Shown in pieces: positions 37,984 to 47,329 of a DNA stretch of 64,000 bases. Position 1 is the stretch's first letter. Each line of letters begins with the position of its first letter. The stretch is from Kistimonas sp. bin40 (lineage in GTDB: Bacteria > Pseudomonadota > Gammaproteobacteria > Pseudomonadales > Endozoicomonadaceae), in contig MPMQ01000006.1 in NCBI GenBank assembly GCA_002238585.1, positions 25,419-89,418 on the forward strand. The letters are read 5' to 3'. Under the pieces are notes generated by a model that saw only the letters and a list, made by a program, of their open reading frames with translations, was not told the DNA's origin and did no database searches. The translations under genes and the position numbers were made by a program.

Positions 37984-39285
37984 TCAGGTTTGCGTATCGA
38001 CGGGAGACAGCAACGCCTGCCAGAAAGCCTTGTCATCATCGGTGAGAGCCCAGGCAGCGGTCTCCGGAGCAAAGGCCGCAGCGCCCTGCGCTGGCCACAC
38101 CGGCCAGAAAAGACTCTCATCGACCGGCCATAACCCGTCAGGCGTACCAGGATCCCCGGCAGGCATTGCCGGTCCCCCGAACGGCGCGGCTTGTGACAGA
38201 GATGAAAGGGACAGCCCAGGCCCTGGTGACAGCTTTTCTCCCCCATCTGACATGAGCTTCACACCGCAGAGCTGATGCTCATGCAGGCCGTCACCTGATG
38301 ACACAATCCTCCTGGTGTGATCCTGCTGCCTGCTGAAAAAAGGAAGTGAGCCGCTGCACACACGGCCATGTCGTTTCAGGGCGTTTGCTTGTCTGAACGC
38401 CCGTCCACAGCCCTCCCGGGGGCAGGCAAAAGGTCTTTTCCCGGTGTGGACATGCAAGTGTTTTCGCAGATTGCACGATTGTATGGATGCGTATCCACAG
38501 CCTTTCCATGGACAGACATGGCTTTTTTCTCCTGAATGGCAATAGCTGTGTCTTATCAAGGCGTTGGATTGTGCAAACGAACGTTCACAGCCTTCATGTG
38601 TGCAAGCATAGGGCTTTTCTCCTGAGTGGACACGCGTGTGCCTTTTCAAACCCTTTGCTTGTGCGAACGCGCGTCTGCAGCCTTCCTGTGTGCAGACAAA
38701 AGGCTTTTTCCCTGAGTGGATACGCCTGTGTCTTGTCAGCTCGGCCAAGCATCCGAACGAACGTCCACAGCCGTCATGTATGCAAACATAGGGCTTCTCT
38801 TCTGAGTGGACACGCTTGTGTCTTGTCAAACCGTCTGCTCGTGCAAACACACGCCCACAACCGGCATAGGGACAGACGTAATCTTTTTTCCTCGCGTGGC
38901 TGCACAGGTGTCTTCTCAGGGCACCTGAGGTGACGAACCCTTTTTCACAGCATCGATACGCACAGCGAAAGGTTTTTTCCAGGGAGTGGAAGCGGCGATG
39001 CTGTCCCAGGTGATCTGATCGTCCAAAAACCTTGCCGCAACCCTCATACAGGCAGGCAAAGGGCCTGGCCTGGGTGTGGGTACGAAGGTGTACCATCAGG
39101 GTATGTTGGCTGCTGAGCCTTTTTCTGCAGCTCTCGTGCGGACAGGCGACACCCCGTGCGACTCCAGCAGCCGTGCGCCGGGCGGTCCCTTTGGTGCGCG
39201 CGGGCAGCCGAGGCACCGCAGCCCTTGCGGGAGCACGCACAAGTGCCTGTTGTCGGCGTGGTTTTGCAGCGCCGGGAGTGTCCAT
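37984..39285 (-). CDS. ZF24: C2H2 zinc-finger protein, 9 fingers
   Basis: 433 aa from ATG (MDTPGAAKPRRQ); the open frame to 39348 would run into the leader. Nine fingers at about residues 50-320 have helices SQHTLMV, RSDHLGQ, TSGALRR, RADGLTR, CLAELTR, QAKGLKR, QSNALIR, QSCNLRK and QANALKR; the last has Cys in place of its final His (GRVC), a CCHC variant. The linker is brief. The C-terminal domain is GTPDGLWP, ESLFWPV and [15 protein letters not shown]. Confidence 0.92.
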   Translation of the reverse strand: MDTPGAAKPRRQQALVRAPARAAVPRLPARTKGTARRTAAGVARGVACPHESCRKRLSSQHTLMVHLRTHTQARPFACLYEGCGKVFGRSDHLGQHRRFHSLEKTFRCAYRCCEKGFVTSGALRRHLCSHARKKDYVCPYAGCGRVFARADGLTRHKRVHSEEKPYVCIHDGCGRSFGCLAELTRHRRIHSGKKPFVCTQEGCRRAFAQAKGLKRHTRVHSGEKPYACTHEGCERSFAQSNALIRHSYCHSGEKSHVCPWKGCGYASIQSCNLRKHLHVHTGKRPFACPREGCGRAFRQANALKRHGRVCSGSLPFFSRQQDHTRRIVSSGDGLHEHQLCGVKLMSDGGEKLSPGPGLSLSSLSQAAPFGGPAMPAGDPGTPDGLWPVDESLFWPVWPAQGAAAFAPETAAWALTDDDKAFWQALLSPVDTQT

Positions 39286-39422
39286 GGGAAACCTGAGTGA
39301 TCGGCAGGAAAGCTTGGACACCGAAAACTCTTGAGTGCTGCGCGGCAACTGGCACAGCTGTCAGCAACATTGCCGCACCCGCCGGACTTTCGCCCGGCAG
39401 CCAGCGCCGCGCTGCGCACCGG

Positions 39423-41342
39423 TCATCGGGCTTCCCGGCCCACTGACACTATCAACTCCTGCCAGAAAGCCATGTCATCATCATCCAGCGATGGTGTCTT
39501 GTCTCCCAGGTCAGGCACCAGGTCCCGATCCGCTGACGGCCCCGGCAAGAGAAGGCACTCCGCGGCGAGCGAGCTGAGCCAGCCGGGGATAACCGTACTC
39601 ATGGCAGACATCTGTTGCCCCCAGCCGAAGGGGGCGGCTGGTGACAGACGTGCACCAGGTGACCTGCCCCCTTGCTGTCCGGCCCTGTCAGCTGGTGCGT
39701 CACGCCCGTCGGGGAGAGGCGTCTCTATGTCGTCGGCACCAGCGCGCGGGAAACGGCGTGAGCTGTCGCCGGACCGGTGTCCGGGCGCGGCTCCTGCTTG
39801 CACAGGCAGCTGCATACGGCCATTGCCTGCCAAGACCTGCCGATTGTGCCCGCCGCAGCTCTTCAAATGGCGCGTCAGGGAGGCTGATCGTGCAAACACA
39901 CGTCCACAGCCGTCACGCGGACACAGGTGGTTTTTTTTTCCCGAGTGAATACGCAGGTGCCTTTTCAGGTCGCCCGACTGTGTGAATGAACCTGTACAGC
40001 CATCATGGTGACAGACAAAGGACTTTGCTCTTGCATGGATGCGCAAATGTCGTATCAGATTGCCGTGACGTACGAACTTGGTCCCACAATTTTCATAGCA
40101 ACAGACAAAGGGTTTTTCTCCGGTGTGGACGCGTAAGTGCTGCGTCAGAGCCGTTGATCGTGTGAACGAATGGCCACAGATTTCATGTGGACAGGTAAAT
40201 GGTTTTTCTCCTGAGTGGGCGCGCACGTGTCTTTTCAGATCGCCTGAATGTCTGAACAGGCGTCTACAGGCTTCATAGGAGCAGGCAAAGGATTTGCGCC
40301 CGGTGTGGATGCCCAGGTGTCTTGTCAGGTTATTCGATTGTGCGAACCACTTGCCGCAATTTTCGTATGGACAGGCAAAGGGTTTTTCTCTCGAGTGCAC
40401 CCGGAAATGGATTGTCAATATGCTTGATTGTGTGAACCTGCGTCTGCAGCCTTCGTGTGGACAGACAAGGATTTTTTTTGCGGCGTGACTGAGCTTGTGC
40501 AATTGCAGACTTCTTCTGTACGCGAACGCACGTCCACAGCCGTCATATGAGCAAACAAAGTCTGTTGTCCTGATGTGAATGCGCCGGTGCTCTGTCAGGC
40601 TGTATTTGTGCATGAACCAATGTCCACAGCCTTCATATGAGCAGACAAACAGTCTCCCGCCCGGATGGACGCGAAAGTGTTTTTTCAGAGCGCGTAATCG
40701 TGCAAACCCTTGTCCACAGCCTTGCCAGGGACAGATCAAAGTCGCCTCGCGGGAATGAGTGCCCAGGTGTTTTTGCAGATTTCCTGATAGTGCGCACGCA
40801 TATCCGCAGCCTTCGTATGGGCAGACAAAGGGTTTTTCTCCGGTGTGAGCAGCACGCACATGGCTTCTTAGTACGTGGATTTGTGTGAACGAACGTCCAC
40901 AGTCTTGATGTGAGCAGACAAAGGGTTTTTCGCCTGAGTGGATGCGCCAGTGTATCACCAGGTTGCCTGCATGACTGAACGCGCGCCCGCAGCCTTCATG
41001 CGGGCAAATAAAGTCTTTTCGTCCCAGGTGAATGAGCGCGTGCACTCTCAGTTTTGCCTGGTGCGTGAATACACGTCCACAGCCTTCATGTAAACAGACA
41101 GCAAGTTTTTCCCCGGTGTGGCGGCGCATATGCGCACTCAGGTTGTATCTTTGGGTGAACGAACGTCCGCAGCCTTCCCGTGGGCAGACAAAGGGTTTCG
41201 CAGCTGCGTGGACACGCCAGTGCCCTACCAGTTGTCCCGGCCGCGTGAATATACGTCCACAGCCATCACCCGGACAGACAAAGAGCTTTGCTCCGGTGTG
41301 AGTGCGCAGGTATTGCATCATGACACCTTTTTCCAGAGCCAT
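39423..41342 (-). CDS. ZF25: longest finger array, 16 C2H2 fingers; N-terminus detached
   Basis: 639 aa from ATG 41342 (MALEKGVMMQYL), which starts inside the finger block. Sixteen fingers cover about residues 15-510 with helices RPGQLVG, QRYNLSA, HQAKLRV, HAGNLVI, QIHVLRS, LSGNLQK, RLRALKK, HKYSLTE, YRRSLQL, QSSILTI, QSNNLTR, HSGDLKR, RSTALTQ, RHGNLIR, QSGDLKR and RSASLTR. The last finger ends in Cys (LKSC). The tail has TVIPGWLSS, ECLLLPG and [15 protein letters not shown]. The normal N-terminal module is upstream in another frame (41377..41523). If translated, this protein could contact up to about 48 bp of DNA by the usual 3 bp per finger. Confidence 0.88.
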   Translation of the reverse strand: MALEKGVMMQYLRTHTGAKLFVCPGDGCGRIFTRPGQLVGHWRVHAAAKPFVCPREGCGRSFTQRYNLSAHMRRHTGEKLAVCLHEGCGRVFTHQAKLRVHALIHLGRKDFICPHEGCGRAFSHAGNLVIHWRIHSGEKPFVCSHQDCGRSFTQIHVLRSHVRAAHTGEKPFVCPYEGCGYACALSGNLQKHLGTHSREATLICPWQGCGQGFARLRALKKHFRVHPGGRLFVCSYEGCGHWFMHKYSLTEHRRIHIRTTDFVCSYDGCGRAFAYRRSLQLHKLSHAAKKILVCPHEGCRRRFTQSSILTIHFRVHSREKPFACPYENCGKWFAQSNNLTRHLGIHTGRKSFACSYEACRRLFRHSGDLKRHVRAHSGEKPFTCPHEICGHSFTRSTALTQHLRVHTGEKPFVCCYENCGTKFVRHGNLIRHLRIHARAKSFVCHHDGCTGSFTQSGDLKRHLRIHSGKKNHLCPRDGCGRVFARSASLTRHLKSCGGHNRQVLAGNGRMQLPVQAGAAPGHRSGDSSRRFPRAGADDIETPLPDGRDAPADRAGQQGGRSPGARLSPAAPFGWGQQMSAMSTVIPGWLSSLAAECLLLPGPSADRDLVPDLGDKTPSLDDDDMAFWQELIVSVGREAR

Positions 41343-41376
41343 TGCTCCCGGCTATCTCGCACGCCTGCGAAACTTC

Positions 41377-41523
41377 TCAAGCGGACAGACGGAGGCAGGA
41401 TCCCAGGCCAGACTTGCTGTGTACGGGCCGGCAGGCCGCTGGCAGCCGCTGTTGACGCAGGGACAAACACCGGTTTTCCCGGCGCACTTGTCCCGGCGCA
41501 CTTGTCACAGGAAGTCTGCCCAT
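41377..41523 (-). pseudogene. Detached N-terminal module of ZF25
   Basis: Starts at ATG 41523 (MGRLPVTSAPGQ), right after the conserved leader, and runs 48 codons to TGA 41377..41379. The finger frame of ZF25 is closed by TAG just upstream of its ATG at 41342. The N-terminal module is therefore out of frame with the fingers. ZF25 is either disabled in its N-terminal function or re-initiates at 41342, where a weak GGAG lies close upstream. Confidence 0.75.
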
Positions 41524-41588
41524 TGGCCGCCTGAATGATCAAGGGTAGCGCTTGGACAAATGTGCGGTGCTGCATAACGCCCGGCAGT

Positions 41589-41602
41589 TGACAGTCCTGT
41601 CA
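41589..41602. promoter_or_regulatory. Leader inverted repeat of ZF25
   Basis: TGACAG-TC-CTGTCA, perfect 6-bp arms, about 65-80 bp upstream of the ZF25 N-terminal ATG. It sits in the divergent gap shared with cspA. About 15 bp further on is a perfect 12-bp palindrome GGAAAATTTTCC (41617..41628) not seen in the other gaps. Confidence 0.5.
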
Positions 41603-41711
41603 GCCTTGCTGTAACAGGAAAATTTTCCCCTGTTCCCCTGTTCCTCCCTACATAGCGCAACCAACCGCAAATTTAAGTAAAATACCTGTGGCCTGCAGAG
41701 AGTCGCTTGTG

Positions 41712-42093
<382 letters not shown>

Positions 42094-42146
42094 GACGACA
42101 GTCTTTCGTCATTTTTTCACCTCCCGATGACTAAAAGGAGGTGAGC

Positions 42147-42179
42147 AAAAAGGCAGCTCCTTCGGGGGCTGCCTTTTTT
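42147..42179 (+). terminator. Rho-independent terminator of cspA
   Basis: aaaaaGGCAGC, loop with TTCG, GCTGCC followed by TTTTTT: a GC stem with a T-run about 55 bp after the cspA stop. The flanking A-run makes it potentially bidirectional. Just upstream is a second inverted repeat, CACCTCC/GGAGGTG (about 42119..42144). Confidence 0.9.
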
Positions 42180-42654
42180 GTTGGATGGCTAACCGCATCT
42201 TTTTCTCCAGGCAGAATCTGCAGCCGGGCTACCGTACATCTATGCCCATCCACCGGCAAATGACGAACACATGCCCCACTCACGGCAGCTATGCACCTGA
42301 TATATCCCTCCTGTAGCCCCATCCTGCATACCGGTTCGTAATCGTCCGGGACCGGACACCTGATCAACAGAGGCGACAACTATCCTGACACTGCGAGGTA
42401 GAGCTGACGCCACCTGATAAAGGTATTTTTAATACCAGGAAAAATAGTCCAGAGTGGCATTCGACCCTGCGCCAAGCGGCGTTGGTGCTGTTCTTTTCGT
42501 TCATGCACTTGTAACAGGAAACATGGACACCAAAGATTCGTGCAATCATAAAGCGTCTCCTGGACAACAGTTGCACTTCTCTATGGCGGACCACAGCTGA
42601 CAAGGCTGCTGCCTGGCGCAGGACTATGACCTGCGCCAGCCAGCGAAAATCGAC
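42180..42654 (-). pseudogene. Gene-free stretch with an orphan ZF leader and start codon
   Basis: No credible gene. On the minus strand 42490..42610 holds a full ZF-type leader: a decayed palindrome (CTGACAAGGCTGC on the plus strand near 42598), the GTTGTCCAGG block and ATG 42524 followed by F-P-V-T-S-A and a TGA. The rest of the gene is absent. The remaining 42180..42480 shows no fingers or C-terminal motif. It appears to be the dead 5' end of a lost ZF gene beside the cspA island. An 82-codon open frame across 42131..42379 overlaps the terminator and is not supported. Confidence 0.6.
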
Positions 42655-44241
42655 TCAAGGTACTGACCATCTGGTTTTCGTTCCTGCTGGAGAAATCAGC
42701 TCACGCCAGAATGCCTTGTCATCATCAGCAAGAGACAATGCCAGAGCATCATGGCCAGACGCATCTGTACCCTGCGATGACGGTGACGGTGAAGGTGACG
42801 ACCAGAGAAAACACTCGTCGGCAAGCGATCTTAACCAGCCGGGAATCACCTCTTTCACCTCTTTCACCTCTTTCACCTCTTTCATAAAGGACATCTGTTG
42901 TAGTGCCCCGGACGATCCAGCTGGTGGCAGAAGCGAAGCGGGCTGCCCCGCTCTGAGCCATTGCTGTCGTTGCCTGTCTGGATACAGGGCGCTCCCGTCG
43001 CAAGGATGCGCGGCGCAAGACACCGCTGTTGTGGGCCAGGAGCCCTTGTTGCCAACACCGGCACGCTGGTGATCCAGACCCGGTGACAGGCCCGGGTCCA
43101 CCGGGACGGTGGGAACCGCCACAGCCTGGCACAAGGGTCGCGCAGATTCCTGTGCCACAGGCAAGCTGGCGCATGACCGCCTGTGTGCTCTTGCCAGCGG
43201 CTGCGGGCCGGTTTCAAGGCGCTGGAAACAGCGTCCGTTTTCCGCAGAGGTGCGAAGGTATCCATGGGGTTTGCCGCCTGTCCCGGACAGCCCGGTGTTG
43301 CCCCCCCGCACAGCCACAAGAGGCGGTTTTGTCATCCGGGCGAGCAAGTGCCTTGTCCGGGCGCCTGATTCTGCGCATGCATGGCCAGCCCCTTCATTCA
43401 CAAACAAGGGGGGGGTGTCTCTGGTGTGGATCTCCTGGTGTCTTTTCAGGGAGTTTGATTGCGTGAACGAACGTCCACAGCCTTCGTGCAGGCAGACAAA
43501 AGGGGCTTGTCTGGTGTGGACGCGCAGGTGTCTGGCCCGACTGCTTGCGTCCGCAAACAGGCGTCCACAGCCCTCATGCCGACAGGCAAAGGGTTTTTCT
43601 CCCGTGTGGGTCCGCCTGTGTCTTTTCAGGTCATCCATCTGTGAAAACGCACGTCCACAGCCTGCCTGTGAACAGACAAAAGGTTTTTTGGCGGAATGTA
43701 CATGTAAATGTCTTGCCAGACGGCTTGATGCGGCGAACGAACATCCACAACCGTCCCAGGGACAAATGAAGGTTTTTTCTTCTACATGAACAACTTGGTG
43801 TCTTTTAAAATTGCCGACAGACGCGAACGAACGCCCACAGCCTTCATGTACACAGATATAGGGCTTTTCTTTGCTGTGAATGCGCAGATGCACCTCCAGG
43901 CTGCTTTTGAACACAAATCTTTTCTCACAGTTCTCGTACAGGCAGACCCATGATTTTTCTCTGGTGTGGCTGCGCCGGTGTGCTGTCAGCTTGCTGGCTT
44001 GTGTAAATACTTTTGCGCAGCCTTCATAAAGGCAGACAAGGGACTCCTCTTGCGTGTACGAGCTCCGCCCTGCTGCCGGGACGCCTGGTTTCCTTACAGC
44101 AGGCGCCGTGTCCCCTTGCGCACAGATGGGAACAGGGCACCAGTCGGGTGCTCTGGCCGGCGGAAGGCGGCGGCAACTGAAAGTCTCAGCCCTTGGCGAG
44201 CAAAGGTTCGTTTTTCTTTGAGGTGTTATAACAGGAAACAT
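42655..44241 (-). CDS. ZF26: C2H2 zinc-finger protein, 7 fingers plus relic
   Basis: 528 aa from ATG (MFPVITPQRKTN); start at 44262 is in frame. Seven fingers at about residues 70-280 have helices QASKLTA, FKSSLEV, SVGNFKR, ASSRLAR, QMDDLKR, DASSRAR and QSNSLKR; an eighth (FVNEGAGHAC) has lost ligands. The linker of about 120 residues ends in a run of E-V-K repeats encoded by a 9-bp repeat, directly before IPGWLRS. The C-terminal domain then reads ECFLWSS and LADDDKAFWRELISP. Confidence 0.92.
   Translation of the reverse strand: MFPVITPQRKTNLCSPRAETFSCRRLPPARAPDWCPVPICAQGDTAPAVRKPGVPAAGRSSYTQEESLVCLYEGCAKVFTQASKLTAHRRSHTREKSWVCLYENCEKRFVFKSSLEVHLRIHSKEKPYICVHEGCGRSFASVGNFKRHQVVHVEEKTFICPWDGCGCSFAASSRLARHLHVHSAKKPFVCSQAGCGRAFSQMDDLKRHRRTHTGEKPFACRHEGCGRLFADASSRARHLRVHTRQAPFVCLHEGCGRSFTQSNSLKRHQEIHTRDTPPLFVNEGAGHACAESGARTRHLLARMTKPPLVAVRGGNTGLSGTGGKPHGYLRTSAENGRCFQRLETGPQPLARAHRRSCASLPVAQESARPLCQAVAVPTVPVDPGLSPGLDHQRAGVGNKGSWPTTAVSCAAHPCDGSALYPDRQRQQWLRAGQPASLLPPAGSSGALQQMSFMKEVKEVKEVKEVIPGWLRSLADECFLWSSPSPSPSSQGTDASGHDALALSLADDDKAFWRELISPAGTKTRWSVP
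42847..42882. repeat. 9-bp repeat (cacctcttt)x4 in ZF26
   Basis: Four copies encode K-E-V repeats on the minus strand, placed between the linker and the C-terminal domain rather than after the fingers. It keeps the frame. Confidence 0.93.
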
Positions 44242-44364
44242 AGGTATCAAAAACGCGTGCAATCAACAGGATCTGTTGGCAACAATTACAGCATTGTGTG
44301 GCACGCGGTAACTGACCAGCCTGTCAGTTACGCTGTTCAGCTCCAGGGTGTGGGACCGAGCCCG

Positions 44365-44400
44365 TTGACATGCTCCCCGCCCTGAAGGACGGGGCTTGCC
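44365..44400 (+). mobile_element. IS200/IS605-type end hairpin (solo remnant C)
   Basis: Plus strand reads TTGACATGCTCCCCGCC, then CTGAAGGACGGGGCTTGCC. It is the same element as A and B, in the opposite orientation, placed in the ZF26-ZF27 gap between the ZF26 leader and the ZF27 stop. No transposase gene is adjacent. Confidence 0.6.
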
Positions 44401-44473
44401 GCGCACTGGGTCTGCTACGCCGTTGCGCTGCTGCGCTCTGGACTGCGTCCGGCCATCAATATCCGGATCCGGC

Positions 44474-45880
44474 TCAAGGTTCTGACCGCCTGGTTTTGCT
44501 GGTCGCTGACGTTGTGCTGGCCGCTGAAGAAAGTAACTGCTGCCAGAAGGTCTTGTCGTCATCAGGTCGCTGCAATGAATCGGAGCTCTGGCCAGCCGCC
44601 TCTACACTGTGCGCCAGCGGCAACTGTCTGGAGAGGTAAACATCGGCGTTCCAGCCCAGCCAGTCGGCCCGGAGGGACCCTGCTGCGTACGTCGGTGGCA
44701 AGGCGACCTGTGACAGAGCACAAGAGTGCCCCATCAAGCTCTGCGAGCACGGCTGCGCCCGGTCTGATGGCCTGGAGCGCCCCGCATCAAGGTGCTGACG
44801 CACGCCAGACGCTGCTGTCGTTGCCGGGCCGGCACTGGCAACACTGCGGCTGTGGCGCTTCCGGGTCCCCTCCCGCTCCAGACCTGCCAGGACACCGGCA
44901 CGGATCGCCGTCAGACAAGAAAAATAATGCGGTGTCATGACCGACACCATGCCGCCTTCATTGCGACAGACATCGGTTTTTTTTCTTGATATTTTTTTAC
45001 TTGAATGCGTGCACAAGTGCCTGGCCAGATCGCTCGCTTGTACGAACGATTTTCTACAGTCTTCATACCGACAGACAAAAGGTCTTGTTCCCGTGTGGAA
45101 GCGCAAGTGTCTCGTCCGGCTGCCGGCTTCTGCGTAGGCGCGTCCACAGCCTTCCCAGGGACACATATAGGGTCTTACTCCAGAGTGAACGCGCCCGTGT
45201 CTCGTCAGGCTGTTTACTCGTGTAAATGCTTGTCTGCAGCCTTCCCAGAGACAGACAAAGGGTCTTTCTTGTGAGTGGATGCGCAAGTGCTGTGCCAGAT
45301 TTCCTGATGCTGCAAACGCGCGTCTACAGCCTTCATGCGGACAGATACAGTTTTTTTCTCCGGTGTGGATCCGCACATGCCTTTTCAGGCTGTCAGATTG
45401 CGAGAACGCGCATCCACAGCCGTCCCAGGAACAGACAAAACGTCTTTCGCCGGTATGGGAGCACAAATGCCTTGTCAGGTTGCCCGATTGCACGAACGAA
45501 GATTCACAGCCGTCCCAGGGACAGACAAAGCGCCTGTTGCCGGTATGGGTACGCACAGGCTTTGTCAGGCGGCCGGATCGCATGGATGAATACCTACAGC
45601 CTTCGTCGGAGCAGACAAAGCTTTTTCCCCGGCGCGTGGATAGAGAGCGGGTATAAGGGCGCTCTTTTTTCCTCAGCCATGGATCACAGCACGCGTGCGG
45701 GCAGGCCGAGCCCTGTAAGCGGGCACAAACCTGCAGCCGGGCGGATCGTCTTGTTTGCGCGGGACCCTGGCAACCGGCAGCCGCGACAGCCACAAGCCAG
45801 GGTTTGCGTTTTCTGTCTGTCTGTGTAAAAGGCTCCCTGTACACCGGATGCCGCAGTGATGAACAGCGAAGCCTGGACAC
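44474..45880 (-). CDS. ZF27: C2H2 zinc-finger protein, 7 fingers
   Basis: 468 aa from a GTG at 45880 (SRLRCSSLRHP). The conserved in-frame ATG found in relatives is missing here, so the start is uncertain. Seven fingers at about residues 88-300 have helices RSGRLTK, QSGNLTR, QSDSLKR, ASGNLAQ, RVNSLTR, EAGSRTR and QASDLAR; the first has Pro for its first zinc His. A basic Lys/Arg stretch follows the fingers. The C-terminal domain is diverged (RADWLGW, VYLSRQL, RPDDDKTFWQQLLSS). The upstream gap contains a CTATATCAATG... AT-rich stretch not seen elsewhere. Confidence 0.88.
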   Translation of the reverse strand: MSRLRCSSLRHPVYREPFTQTDRKRKPWLVAVAAAGCQGPAQTRRSARLQVCARLQGSACPHACCDPWLRKKERPYTRSLSTRRGKSFVCSDEGCRYSSMRSGRLTKPVRTHTGNRRFVCPWDGCESSFVQSGNLTRHLCSHTGERRFVCSWDGCGCAFSQSDSLKRHVRIHTGEKNCICPHEGCRRAFAASGNLAQHLRIHSQERPFVCLWEGCRQAFTRVNSLTRHGRVHSGVRPYMCPWEGCGRAYAEAGSRTRHLRFHTGTRPFVCRYEDCRKSFVQASDLARHLCTHSSKKISRKKTDVCRNEGGMVSVMTPHYFSCLTAIRAGVLAGLEREGTRKRHSRSVASAGPATTAASGVRQHLDAGRSRPSDRAQPCSQSLMGHSCALSQVALPPTYAAGSLRADWLGWNADVYLSRQLPLAHSVEAAGQSSDSLQRPDDDKTFWQQLLSSAASTTSATSKTRRSEP

Positions 45881-46010
45881 AGTCGCTCCTTATGTAATAC
45901 CAACATTGATATAGCGGCAACCGTTGACAGACCTGTCAGCTCGGCAGCTCAGTCGCATGCTGCGGATCAAGCCCCGCTGCCCGGGTCACCGTCCGGACAG
46001 ATGCCAGCCA

Positions 46011-47282
46011 TCAGGGGTCACTGTCGGCCGGGGAGATCAGCGCCTGCCAGAAGCTCTGTTCATCATCAGACAGAGGCAATGGACAAACCTCCTGGTCAGA
46101 CACCGCTGCCGCCTGCGATGGCAGCTTGGGCCCGGCCCCGGGGGAGCCTGCATCGCAACACCATGCCAGCCAGTCGAACATAGAGGTCTGCGTTGGCGAC
46201 ATGGCCTCTGTTGCCGCCAACGGTTGCCCCCAGGCCCTGCGGCTGGTGACAGGGACGAGCGGCGACAGCTCAGCTGCGGTGCGTCTTGTCCCACCCTGGC
46301 AGATAGCAGACTGCTCAGGTCGCGGGGCTGATCTACTCTCAGCGTCGCTGTCGCTGCAGGACAAGAGCCATCGCCGGGACAGGCCGCCGCCGGGATGGGA
46401 GCAGGACGCTGTATTTTTGATGACAGCCGTGTGCCTGCTCCGCTGCCTGGGTAACCGCGTGCGCTGTTTGCCTGCGCAGACGGGATCCCCAACAGGGCCC
46501 TGGATTGCCTGGACAAGGTTGGTGCCGCCCTGCCGCAAACACTCCGGGGACTTTGTCGTGGTGTGGATACACAACAAGTGCCTTCTCAGGTCGTGAGATC
46601 GCGAGAACAAGCGTCCACAGCTGCGGCAGGCGAAGCCTTGTTCTTTGCCATGAACAGCACGCCAATGTTGATTCCGATTGCCAGTTTCCGCGAACGCGCG
46701 TCCACAGCCTTCATGGGGACAGACAAAGGGCTTTTCTCCTGAATGGAGGCCCAGGTGTCTTGCCAGACTCCATGAACGCAAGAACACACCTGCGTAGCCT
46801 TCATGGGGGCACTCAAAGGGTCTTTGCCTTGTGTGGGAAAAACGCATGTGGCGTTGCAGAGATTGTTTTTGTGCGAACGCAGACACGCAGCCTTCATGCG
46901 GGCAGACCAGGGATGTTCGTGAGTGGATACGCAAATGCCTTGTCAGGGAGCCGGCCTGTACGAACGAATATTTACAGCCTTCCCAGGAACAGACAAAGGT
47001 TTTCTGGTGGGTATGCAAGACACGCACGTGGTACGCCAGAGCGGCGGCTTGTGCGAACAAACGTCCACAGCCCTCATAAAGGCAGACAAAGGACTTCTCT
47101 TGCGTGTGCAAGCTCTGCTGTGCTTCCGGGACGCTGGCTTTCCTGACAGCAAACGCCCTGCCCTTGTGCGGGCCGGAAAAACCCCGGGACCGGACGGCGG
47201 CAGCAACGCGGACTGGCCTTCTTGTTTCTGTTTTCGCAGGGAAACCATCCCGCTTTTTGCAGGAATTTGTAACAGGATCCAT
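46011..47282 (-). CDS. ZF28: C2H2 zinc-finger protein, 6 finger units
   Basis: 423 aa from ATG (MDPVTNSCKKRD). Six units have helices QAAALAY, QAGSLTR, QKQSLQR, RSWSLAR, ETGNRNQ and RSHDLRR. The fourth has Tyr for its second Cys, and the sixth is a C-x2-C form (FACRSCGRLF). Several fingers end in H-x4-H with longer linkers (RVLHTHQKTFVC), a habit shared with ZF29 and ZF31-ZF34. The C-terminal domain is MFDWLAW and [16 protein letters not shown] second leader and N-terminal copy lies directly upstream. Confidence 0.9.
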   Translation of the reverse strand: MDPVTNSCKKRDGFPAKTETRRPVRVAAAVRSRGFSGPHKGRAFAVRKASVPEAQQSLHTQEKSFVCLYEGCGRLFAQAAALAYHVRVLHTHQKTFVCSWEGCKYSFVQAGSLTRHLRIHSRTSLVCPHEGCVSAFAQKQSLQRHMRFSHTRQRPFECPHEGYAGVFLRSWSLARHLGLHSGEKPFVCPHEGCGRAFAETGNRNQHWRAVHGKEQGFACRSCGRLFSRSHDLRRHLLCIHTTTKSPECLRQGGTNLVQAIQGPVGDPVCAGKQRTRLPRQRSRHTAVIKNTASCSHPGGGLSRRWLLSCSDSDAESRSAPRPEQSAICQGGTRRTAAELSPLVPVTSRRAWGQPLAATEAMSPTQTSMFDWLAWCCDAGSPGAGPKLPSQAAAVSDQEVCPLPLSDDEQSFWQALISPADSDP

Positions 47283-47329
47283 GCCCATCAAGCACCTGAG
47301 CGATCGACACCAGGGCTTGGACAACAGTT

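Noticed and set aside
41617..41628. GGAAAATTTTCC palindrome as a terminator
   Set aside because: It is an AT-centred symmetric site without a GC stem followed by a T-run; it could be a protein-binding site but I cannot assign it.
42131..42379. 82-codon minus-strand ORF beside cspA
   Set aside because: It overlaps the cspA terminator, has no ribosome binding site and no recognisable features.
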